Below, in pieces: positions 1 through 5,690 of a DNA stretch of 5,863 bases (the stretch's first letter is position 1; every line of letters starts with the position of its first letter). Origin of the DNA: Pedobacter sp. (GTDB taxonomy: Bacteria > Bacteroidota > Bacteroidia > Sphingobacteriales > Sphingobacteriaceae); NCBI GenBank assembly GCA_030149995.1, contig JASLGV010000086.1, forward strand, positions 1 to 5,863, given 5' to 3'. Under the pieces are notes generated by a model, which was not told the origin of the DNA, ran no database searches, and saw only the letters and a list, made by a program, of their open reading frames with translations. The position numbers and the translations under genes were made by a program.

Positions 1-142
1 CATCAGCCGATTGCCAATAAGTTTCATCTGTAATTTGGTTAAGCGGATGCTGGTTGAGTAAATCTTTTTTACATCCTGCCAGAACAATCACAACGGCAAA
101 TGCTGCGAAAGTCTTATATATGCTGTATTTTCTTATTTTCAT
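1..142 (-). CDS. SusD/RagB-family outer-membrane lipoprotein, N-terminal part only
   Basis: This is the beginning of a gene that runs off the left edge; 47 complete codons are visible. The protein starts MKIRKYSIYKTF, followed by a hydrophobic stretch (about residues 12-22) and a lipobox VLAGC with the lipidated cysteine at residue 24. A CKKDLLNQHPLNQITDETYW-type sequence follows, which is the familiar start of mature SusD/RagB proteins. Family knowledge: SusD-like lipoproteins sit on the cell surface, bind an oligosaccharide or other nutrient, and act as a lid over the SusC transporter. The ATG at 142 lies 31 bases after the susC stop, so the two genes are almost certainly co-transcribed. 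No strong Shine-Dalgarno is visible, as is usual in Bacteroidota. The substrate is unknown because the binding domain lies outside the window. The family call is firm even though only the export signal and first mature residues are seen. Confidence 0.9.
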   Translation of the reverse strand, partial: MKIRKYSIYKTFAAFAVVIVLAGCKKDLLNQHPLNQITDETYWQSAD

Positions 143-173
143 GATCTTATTTTCAAAATTTATTATCAAAGGA

Positions 174-3100
174 TCAGAATGTTACATTCAAACCCAAACT
201 CAGGTTCCGCACTTGCGGATAGTTTGAACCATCGCCATAATTTGGAATTTCGGGATCAAGACTCTTCGGAAAATTCTTGCTGGTGATTAAGAAAAGATTA
301 TCGCCGGTTAAGAAGAAACGAGCCGAAGTAATTCCCAAACGTTTGGTAATCCGATCGGAGAAAGTATAACCAACCTGGGCATTCTTAAATCGCATATAGG
401 CTGCTTTAAATAACCACCAGCTGTTGAACTGTCCATTATTAATGGATTGATCTGTGCGCAGTATCGGATATCTGGCATTCGGATTTGAAGGCGACCAGTA
501 ATCAAGCTGTGACAACAGGATATTCCCGTCGCCATTGAAATTGAATGGTACCTGTGCACCACCCTGAACACGTAATAAGTTACTCATCACACCTTGTAAC
601 AGGATGGAAACATCGAAACCTTTATAGCTGGCAGCCAGGCTTATACCATACCGGTAATGCGGCGTGGCCTGCCCCAGAACAACGCGGTCATCTGCCGTGA
701 TTTTACCATCTCCATTAGCATCTTTGATTTTAATATCGCCTGGTATGTTACGGGGATCCTGAGTGGCATGACTGGCAATATCCTGTTTAGACTGGAACAA
801 GCCTTCGGCCTGTAAACCATACCATACCCAACGCGACTGGCCAACTAATAACGGGTTATCTCCATATTGTTCTGGTGCACCACCCAGGCTTAAAATTTTA
901 TTTCTGGCATCAGAGAAATTAAGGGCTGCGCGGTAGTTAAAATCACCGATTTTGTTTTTATAGGCAACATTAATCTCGAAACCCTGATTCCGCAAGCTAC
1001 CTACATTTTGCTGAGGGCCGGAAATACCATACGTTGTTGGTACAGGCGGTGTTAACAGGATACCGGTTGTCTTATCGCGAAAAACATCAACATTAACGTC
1101 GATATGCTTAAACAAAGTGAAATCCAATCCAAGGTTTAAGGTGGTTTTTACTTCCCACGTTAAATCCGGGTTGGGCGAGTTACTGTAATACGTGGTGGTT
1201 GAGGCGACCTTGTTGAGTACATACTTATCCTGTGCAATGGTGTTTGCCCAGGGATAAAGCCCCCCTGCATTCTGATTACCAACCTGCCCCAGCGATGCAC
1301 GTACTTTTAAAAAGTTAACAACATTTTTTACAGAGCTGAAAAACTGCTCTTCAGAGGCAACCCAGCCTGCCGATACCGAAGGGAAAAAACCATACTTTTT
1401 CTTTTCAAATACCGATGTTCCATCGTATCGGGCACTGGCTTCAATCAGGTACTTATTTGCAAACTCGTAATTCACCCGGCCAAACCACGAACGAAGTGCA
1501 TAGAAACTTGCAGAACCAGAAGCACTTGTGAGTGTCGGATCAGAAGATCCCGCATCAATCTGATCTAAAGAATTGTTCAGGAAGCCATAACGAACAATGC
1601 TGTTGTTGTCGTAGCGGTTTTGCTCTTGCGAATAACCCGCCAGAGCCTTAACCGAATGTTTACCAAAAGTCTTGTTGTAGTTTAAGGTAATCAGCGTTGT
1701 TGGATGTACTCTGGAGTAATTCGTTTTATAAGCACTGTTCGGGTCATTGTTGTATACAACAATCTGCTCGTCATCGTTGTAGAGCGGGTATTTATTATTA
1801 AACCCGGATAAAAAGCTCCCTGTATAGTTATACCCGTAGGTTGCATTCAGCAACAGGTTGTCTAAAATCTTGAACTCGGCCAGAAAGTTGGTATTGATGG
1901 TATTCAGCGTTTCATTTTGTGTACCGGCTTTGGTCATGATGTCGTTCGGCTGATCGCCACCCCGGTAGCTGCGATCATGTCCGGCTTTCGTATACGGATA
2001 TTCGGTTACCGGTACAATGTAAGACCACTGCAAAGCATTACCCAATCCATAAGAAGGTTGTAGCTTATCTTCTTTCGTTAATACGGTATTGATCCCTAAT
2101 TTCAGACGGGAAGAAACCTGCACGTTTACATTGGCCCTCAGGCTGTAACGTTTATAATCTACGTTTTTGATTAAACCGCCCTGGTTCAGATAGCCGCCGG
2201 AAATAAAGTAATCTGTTGTATTTGAACCACCAGCTATACTCAGATTCTGCGTATTTTGCAATGCCTGGTTGTTAAGCAGATACGGCAGCCAGTTTGTGCT
2301 TGGCAGTTCACCTGATTTGTATTTCTGCACCAAATCTGGCGTAAACTTTACCTGTGCTCCGGGATTGTCGTTAAGTTGTGCCTGGTTATAAAGATCCACA
2401 AACCCGGGTGCATCCACAAACTTCGGCAAGCGGGCTGGCCGTTGAAAACCGAAAATGGAACTGTACTGTACAATTGGTTTGGAATTCAGTTTACCTTTTT
2501 TGGTGGTTACCAGCAATACACCTCCCGAAGCCCTTGCTCCATAAATTGCGGTTGCCGAAGCATCTTTTAATATACTAACCGATTCGATATCGTTGGGATT
2601 TAAGTAATCGATGCCATTTACGGCCATGCCGTCTACAATGTATAGAACCGGATTGCTGGAAATCGTGCTGTTGCCGCGAATATCAATATTTGTAGAGCTG
2701 TAACCGGGTGTGGCATCGGTTTGCTGAATATTCAGACCCGCAGCCTGTCCCTGCAATATATTCAGTAATGAAGGTACAGGCCTGTTTGCAACATCTTTAG
2801 CTGATACCGTTGCAATTGAGCTTGTAATATTTGCTTTTTGTTGTGTCCCATATCCCACAACAACCACTTCGCTGAGTGTTGAGGCAAGGGTACCAAGCGT
2901 TGCTGATAATTCCTTATGATCGGAGTCGATGGTAATTGTTTTTTCAAAACGGCTAAACCCCACCATAGAAATTACTATATTATAGTTTCCTTCGGGTATG
3001 CTGCTAAATATAGATTCGCCATTTTCGTTTGTAACGATGTTTTTTTCATAGCCACCTCTTTTTAAAGTGACTGTTGCTCCGGGCAATGGCAGCCCTTTTT

Positions 3101-3530
3101 CGTCCACAACTTTCAGATGAAAATCGACCGAGTTCAAAATCGCCATCACTTTTTGCATCAGGGATTCCTGTTTCTTTTGAACAACTATGGTATTTTTAGA
3201 TATAAGATACCGCAAAGGCTGATTGGCAAATACCTGCTCCAGAGCTGTCTCCAGGCTTGCATTATTTAGCTGAACAGAAAGTTTAATATGTTCAATGTTG
3301 TCTGCATCCTCCCAAAAAAAGCGGTAACCTGTTTCTTTTTGTATTTGCTTAAAAATGCTGGTTAGCGGTTGATTTTTGGGATTGAGGGTGTTTGTTTGGG
3401 TGTAGGTTTTTGCTGATACCTGAAAACATAAGATGGTGATCATTAAAATTACAAGTTTCATTACCATCAAAAATTTAAATACGGTGCGCCGTTCCATAAA
3501 GGAATGCTCCGTAAGAAAGTTTAAATTCAT
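174..3530 (-). CDS. SusC/RagA-family TonB-dependent outer-membrane transporter with N-terminal STN signalling domain
   Basis: This protein should import a large nutrient (glycan, peptide or similar) across the outer membrane using TonB energy, paired with the SusD-like lipoprotein downstream. From the ATG at 3530 it has 1118 residues, normal for STN-containing SusC proteins. In order (numbered from that ATG) it has: a long signal peptide with hydrophobic core about 25-38 and likely cleavage after VSA at 38-40; an STN domain about 46-118, the module that contacts FecR; a carboxypeptidase-regulatory-like domain about 136-212; a SEVVVVGYGTQQK linker about 220-232; a plug about 232-346 with the SusC signature (VDGMAV, NPNDIESVSILKDASATAIYGARASGGV, TTKKG); and a barrel to a C-terminal SLGLNVTF ending in aromatic Phe. 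The open frame continues upstream to a TTG at 3638, but that stretch is the structured leader and does not look like protein. The 3530 ATG (MNLNFL) gives the usual signal peptide of this group; ATGs at 3497 (MERRTV) and 3461 (MKLVIL) are alternatives. It stops with TGA at 174-176. Substrate unknown. Confidence 0.95.
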   Translation of the reverse strand: MNLNFLTEHSFMERRTVFKFLMVMKLVILMITILCFQVSAKTYTQTNTLNPKNQPLTSIFKQIQKETGYRFFWEDADNIEHIKLSVQLNNASLETALEQVFANQPLRYLISKNTIVVQKKQESLMQKVMAILNSVDFHLKVVDEKGLPLPGATVTLKRGGYEKNIVTNENGESIFSSIPEGNYNIVISMVGFSRFEKTITIDSDHKELSATLGTLASTLSEVVVVGYGTQQKANITSSIATVSAKDVANRPVPSLLNILQGQAAGLNIQQTDATPGYSSTNIDIRGNSTISSNPVLYIVDGMAVNGIDYLNPNDIESVSILKDASATAIYGARASGGVLLVTTKKGKLNSKPIVQYSSIFGFQRPARLPKFVDAPGFVDLYNQAQLNDNPGAQVKFTPDLVQKYKSGELPSTNWLPYLLNNQALQNTQNLSIAGGSNTTDYFISGGYLNQGGLIKNVDYKRYSLRANVNVQVSSRLKLGINTVLTKEDKLQPSYGLGNALQWSYIVPVTEYPYTKAGHDRSYRGGDQPNDIMTKAGTQNETLNTINTNFLAEFKILDNLLLNATYGYNYTGSFLSGFNNKYPLYNDDEQIVVYNNDPNSAYKTNYSRVHPTTLITLNYNKTFGKHSVKALAGYSQEQNRYDNNSIVRYGFLNNSLDQIDAGSSDPTLTSASGSASFYALRSWFGRVNYEFANKYLIEASARYDGTSVFEKKKYGFFPSVSAGWVASEEQFFSSVKNVVNFLKVRASLGQVGNQNAGGLYPWANTIAQDKYVLNKVASTTTYYSNSPNPDLTWEVKTTLNLGLDFTLFKHIDVNVDVFRDKTTGILLTPPVPTTYGISGPQQNVGSLRNQGFEINVAYKNKIGDFNYRAALNFSDARNKILSLGGAPEQYGDNPLLVGQSRWVWYGLQAEGLFQSKQDIASHATQDPRNIPGDIKIKDANGDGKITADDRVVLGQATPHYRYGISLAASYKGFDVSILLQGVMSNLLRVQGGAQVPFNFNGDGNILLSQLDYWSPSNPNARYPILRTDQSINNGQFNSWWLFKAAYMRFKNAQVGYTFSDRITKRLGITSARFFLTGDNLFLITSKNFPKSLDPEIPNYGDGSNYPQVRNLSLGLNVTF

Positions 3531-3537
3531 ACTTTTG
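3530..3537 (+). promoter_or_regulatory. Candidate plus-strand promoter (-7 element) opposite the susC start
   Basis: Plus-strand TACTTTTG is an exact TAnnTTTG match, pointing away from susC and into the susC-fecR gap. It would start a transcript at about 3541-3543. No clear TTTG element is seen about 20 bases upstream, which weakens the call. The case rests on its pairing with the plus-strand hairpin and U-rich stretch at 3621-3660. Confidence 0.38.
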
Positions 3538-3540
3538 TAC

Positions 3541-3660
3541 GTTTGGGTTAACTGATAGTTGAATAGTTCTTTGTAGGTTGTCTGGCTACTGCCAGCACTG
3601 TAAGGGATAACCCAGACATCGCCGGGGATAGGTTCCAAGCATTCCCCGGCATTCTTTTGT
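3541..3660 (+). ncRNA. Putative cis-antisense small RNA opposite the susC leader
   Basis: Predicted from three signals in line on the plus strand: a TAnnTTTG element at 3530-3537, a structured region, and a terminator-like hairpin ending near 3660. The RNA would be about 120 nt. Visible pairings are a perfect 5-bp hairpin 3582-3586/3591-3595 with loop TACT, a 7-bp long-range pair 3544-3550/3608-3614 (TGGGTTA/TAACCCA), an alternative 6-bp pair 3580-3585/3612-3617 (GTCTGG/CCAGAC), and the 8-bp terminal stem 3621-3628/3643-3650. It contains no convincing protein frame. It is complementary to the susC mRNA leader up to about 11 bases before the ATG, so it could block ribosome entry or alter transcript stability. 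As I recall, antisense RNAs at this position (DonS group) were reported for ECF/anti-sigma-controlled loci of Bacteroides fragilis. The alternative is that the structure acts only in the susC mRNA leader. Confidence 0.35.
3621..3660 (+). terminator. Terminator-like hairpin, plus strand
   Basis: GCCGGGGA (3621-3628) pairs perfectly with TCCCCGGC (3643-3650) around a 14-base loop. On the plus strand the stem is followed at once by ATTCTTTTGT, a moderately U-rich tail. On the minus strand the stem is followed by GATGTCTGGG, with no U-run. The asymmetry favours a plus-strand intrinsic terminator over one for fecR, although the U-tract is imperfect and the loop is large. Confidence 0.42.
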
Positions 3661-3674
3661 ATCCCCTTTCGGAG

Positions 3675-3732
3675 TGGTTAAGTGTATTTTTTCTGGTTCA
3701 TAAGCTTTTGGTTTAAGGATTTATAATTGGTT
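3675..3732. repeat. Four spaced TGGTT motifs upstream of susC
   Basis: TGGTT occurs on the plus strand at 3675-3679, 3694-3698, 3709-3713 and 3728-3732 (AACCA when read toward susC). The start-to-start steps are 19, 15 and 19 bases, so the set can be read as two TGGTT-N14-TGGTT units 34 bases apart. Outside the motifs the two units are only loosely similar (17 of 27 positions agree in total). The last copy touches the fecR stop codon. The position suits binding sites for a regulator or parts of the susC promoter region, but no known regulator is recognised. Confidence 0.4.
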
Positions 3733-4883
3733 TATGGTGTTAGAATGAGTTTATTTCGATGGTTAGGATCGGATGAGGTTTCTATTTTGAAATTAATTTT
3801 TCCCAATTCGAGGACTTTTAAAACTTCCCTTAGGGTATAGGTGCGGTCTATTTCGCCTGAAAAAGCCCGGGGTTGGAAATTTCCCCGGTAAACTACATCT
3901 ATGTTATACCAGCGTGATAGCTGACGCATCAACTCGTGCAGTTCGGCATGTTCAAATGCAAACAAGCCATTTTTCCAGGCAGCAGCGGCCGCAACATCCA
4001 CTTGTTTAACCGTAATTTTATCCTCCACGATCTCTGCTTGCTGGCCCGGCTTGATAATAACCTGCTGGTTGCTGTTTTTAACTGCATTTATTTGAACCGA
4101 GCCCTCTAATAAAGTGGTGCGTTGAGTTTTCTCGTCGGCATAAGCATTTATGTTAAAATGCGTTCCCAAAACTTTAATCGTTTCTTTGCCGGTGTTAACA
4201 ATAAAAGGGTGCTGTTTATCTTTGGCTACTTCAAAGTACCCCTCGCCTTTTAACTCAACCGGTCTGATTTTCCCTGAGAACTTTGTTGCATAGGTAAGAG
4301 AAGAAACAGCGTTGAGCCATACATGGGTGCCATCTTCTAATATTACCTCAAACTGACCGCCGGCAGGCGTTGAAAGTGTGTTTATGGCCGGATTAACCTG
4401 ATCTTTACGGGTTGATCGGTAAAGTATCTTGTTGTTTGCTACCTTACGGATTTCTATTGCAGGGTTCGAATAAATGATGCCATTTCTGGCACGGCTCAGA
4501 TCGATCTTTTCACCGTTTTCAAGGGTTAATACAGCAACATCTGTTCCGGGCATCACATCTGTTTTGTCTTCGTTCTCGGCTGTTAACTTCCAGGTAAAAA
4601 AACCTACAACAAGTACCGCCAGACTGGCAAATACAAAAAAACCAAGCTTAAGATGTGTACTCCGTTTTTTTTTAGTCAGATCAACCGGAAGATTCCTCCG
4701 GATATTGTGAAAAATCTCATTACGGGTTGAGGAGAGCTTATCTTTAGAATAATGAGTGGTGAGTTTAGGATCCCCGTCAAACGAATTATACCAACGCTCG
4801 AGTTCGGCCATTTCCTCTGCTGAGGCTGTGCTGTTTTTAAATTTTTCGAGTAAGTCTAAAATTCTGCGTTCGCTTTCGTTCAT
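3732..4883 (-). CDS. FecR-family anti-sigma factor, inner-membrane regulator
   Basis: A 383-residue protein with the standard layout of Bacteroidota FecR proteins. Residues 1-75 are a cytoplasmic anti-sigma region (helical, including ELERWYNSF at 27-35). Residues about 79-97 form a single membrane segment, preceded by the basic stretch KKKR. Residues about 168-268 are the periplasmic FecR domain, with TPAGGQFEVILEDGTHVWLNA and later ELKGEGYFEVA, VLGTHFNINAY and TTLLEGSVQI. The end (about 303-380) is the DUF4974-type domain, with AWKNGLFAFEHAEL, LSRWYNIDVVY and FSGEIDRTYTLREVLKVLE. Family knowledge: the N-terminus holds the ECF sigma factor, and the periplasmic part receives the signal from the transporter's STN domain. 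Its place between the sigma gene and an STN-bearing SusC gene fits this role. It lies 174 bases after the sigma stop, so either readthrough or its own promoter is possible; I saw no exact TAnnTTTG element in that gap. A run of five alanines precedes the conserved WKNG, which is a small local oddity. The ATG at 4883 gives the usual N-terminus. Confidence 0.95.
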   Translation of the reverse strand: MNESERRILDLLEKFKNSTASAEEMAELERWYNSFDGDPKLTTHYSKDKLSSTRNEIFHNIRRNLPVDLTKKKRSTHLKLGFFVFASLAVLVVGFFTWKLTAENEDKTDVMPGTDVAVLTLENGEKIDLSRARNGIIYSNPAIEIRKVANNKILYRSTRKDQVNPAINTLSTPAGGQFEVILEDGTHVWLNAVSSLTYATKFSGKIRPVELKGEGYFEVAKDKQHPFIVNTGKETIKVLGTHFNINAYADEKTQRTTLLEGSVQINAVKNSNQQVIIKPGQQAEIVEDKITVKQVDVAAAAAWKNGLFAFEHAELHELMRQLSRWYNIDVVYRGNFQPRAFSGEIDRTYTLREVLKVLELGKINFKIETSSDPNHRNKLILTP

Positions 4884-5057
4884 GAGATGCTTTTTACCTA
4901 AGTCACCTGAAACGCAAGGGAGTGCTAATTATTTTTTATTTTTTTTTAATCGAGGATACTGATCGGTCGTAATAAGTCTTTATTACAGGGATAAAAGGCA
5001 TTTTTCTTCTTTAAAATAAATAAGAAGATATTATAAAAATAAAAAGTTTTGAGGATT
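4884..5057 (-). other. AT-rich gap between sigma and anti-sigma genes
   Basis: 174 bases without a gene. It contains a perfect 7-bp hairpin with a 4-base loop at 4969-4986 (GTAATAA/TTATTAC), a weak AT-rich 7-bp inverted repeat at 5005-5011/5022-5028, and on the minus strand an A-tract at about 4925-4950. Neither hairpin is followed by a U-run in the direction of transcription, so neither looks like a terminator. No exact TAnnTTTG element is seen for fecR. It may be a leader, a processing site or a promoter not recognised here. Confidence 0.5.
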
Positions 5058-5666
5058 CTATCTGCGATTAAGCAATAGAAGAACAACAATCAAACCTAAA
5101 GAATTGATGTGGTCTTCACGAAGTTCTTCGCGCAAGGCAGTTAAGGCGCGGGTAAGATGCTTTTTAACGGTACTTACAGAGATACTGAGCTTTTCGGAGA
5201 TTTCTTTTATGCTAAGATGCTCCATGCGGCTAAGTATAAAAACCTGCCTGCATTTGTTTGGCAACTTAGCGGTAACCAGATTGACTTTATCCCGGATTTC
5301 TTTAAGGGTCATTTCTTCATCTGGCATGGGTGGAGAAATCTGGTTCTGACGGATCACTTCATTCAGATGTGCCAGATGTACCTGCTGAGAGCGGTAAATA
5401 TTAAATACTTTATATTTTAGGGCTGTTTTGAGCCAGGCTTCAAGACTTGTATTGATCTCAACTTCGTTTCGCTTAATAAAAAGGTTGATAAAGACTTCCT
5501 GAACAATTTCCTGCGCCGCTTCCTTTGATTTCAGCCGTTGGAATGCCACATCCACTAAAACCCTCCAGTAACGGTTGTAGATTTCTTCAAACGCCGCAGT
5601 ATTGTCGTCTCGCATCAATCCGAGCAACTTCTGATCCGAAAAAACCGAAAAATGAGGCCTATACAT
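5058..5666 (-). CDS. ECF-type RNA polymerase sigma-70 factor (Bacteroidota nutrient-uptake group)
   Basis: A 202-residue ECF sigma factor that should direct RNA polymerase to the susC-susD promoter when released by the adjacent FecR. Sigma region 2 is at about residues 22-92 (AAFEEIYNRYWRVLVDVAFQRL, then AAQEIVQEVFINLFIKR and AWLKTALKYKVFNIYRS). A short linker follows, then region 4 at about 128-180 with LPNKCRQVFILSRMEHLSIKEISEKL and the helix-turn-helix ISVSTVKKHLTRALTALRE. This arrangement matches the expanded sigma-70 family of Bacteroidota (TIGR02985-like, assigned by eye). The last 16 residues, INSLGLIVVLLLLNRR, form a strongly hydrophobic tail outside the two sigma domains, which might hold the protein near the membrane or FecR. 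The ATG at 5666 lies about 17 bases after a good promoter element and no Shine-Dalgarno is visible. It stops with TAG at 5058-5060. The target promoter is not proven but the gene order makes local control very likely. Confidence 0.94.
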   Translation of the reverse strand: MYRPHFSVFSDQKLLGLMRDDNTAAFEEIYNRYWRVLVDVAFQRLKSKEAAQEIVQEVFINLFIKRNEVEINTSLEAWLKTALKYKVFNIYRSQQVHLAHLNEVIRQNQISPPMPDEEMTLKEIRDKVNLVTAKLPNKCRQVFILSRMEHLSIKEISEKLSISVSTVKKHLTRALTALREELREDHINSLGLIVVLLLLNRR

Positions 5667-5682
5667 GTTAGTTGTTATAACA

Positions 5683-5690
5683 CAAATCTA
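5683..5690 (-). promoter_or_regulatory. Probable housekeeping promoter (-7 element) of the ECF sigma gene
   Basis: Read on the minus strand this is TAGATTTG, an exact match to the TAnnTTTG element used by the main sigma factor of Bacteroidota. It ends 16 bases before the sigma ATG, so the leader would be only about a dozen bases. The expected upstream TTTG element about 20 bases earlier is not present; instead there is a very AT-rich tract (5691-5720) that could act as an UP-like element. The match and position are good, but an 8-base motif with four or five informative positions can arise by chance. Confidence 0.5.

Larger units (their letters stand above)
3528..3662. repeat. Pair of 13-base direct repeats flanking the structured leader
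   Basis: CATACTTTTGTAC at 3528-3540 and CATTCTTTTGTAT at 3650-3662 agree at 11 of 13 positions, in the same orientation, 122 bases apart. They bracket the structured segment 3541-3649. The left copy includes the susC start codon and the candidate plus-strand promoter element; the right copy forms the tail after the GC-rich hairpin. They may be functional half-sites, an old duplication, or chance. Confidence 0.5.
3531..3731 (-). promoter_or_regulatory. Non-coding fecR-susC gap: promoter and leader region of susC-susD
   Basis: This 201-base gap must hold the susC promoter if susC is switched on by the ECF factor. Read on the minus strand it has no exact TAnnTTTG element, consistent with use of an alternative sigma factor. 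The proximal part (3541-3650) would be a structured 5' leader and the distal part (3675-3731) carries the repeated AACCA motifs. Between them is a short CTCC-GAAA-GGGG hairpin (3674 down to 3663). I could not identify the ECF promoter itself with confidence. Confidence 0.55.

Noticed and set aside
308..2947. Several open frames of about 60-90 codons inside susC, on both strands (for example 308-571, 641-844, 2376-2578, 2762-2947)
   Set aside because: They overlap a clearly coding gene in other frames, show no domain-like sequence and have no promoter or start context of their own.
3531..3638. In-frame extension of SusC to a TTG at 3638, adding 36 residues
   Set aside because: The added stretch lies upstream of a normal signal peptide, has no family-like sequence, starts with TTG inside the hairpin loop, and coincides with the structured non-coding leader. 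The ATG at 3530 gives the standard N-terminus.
3663..3674. CTCC-GAAA-GGGG mini-hairpin on the minus strand as a riboswitch or RNA motif
   Set aside because: A GNRA-type loop on a 4-bp stem containing a G-U pair is common by chance; no known riboswitch core surrounds it.
4474..4962. Plus-strand open frames antisense to fecR (4474-4710, 4756-4962)
   Set aside because: They are reading-frame shadows of fecR: composition is Ser/Arg/Phe-rich and no recognisable domain is present.
5005..5028. Inverted repeat TCTTCTT/AAGAAGA as a terminator after the sigma gene
   Set aside because: The stem is AT-rich and weak, and no U-run follows in the direction of sigma-gene transcription.
5104..5420. Plus-strand open frames antisense to the sigma gene (5104-5349, 5157-5420)
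   Set aside because: They mirror conserved sigma-factor codons and show no independent gene signals.
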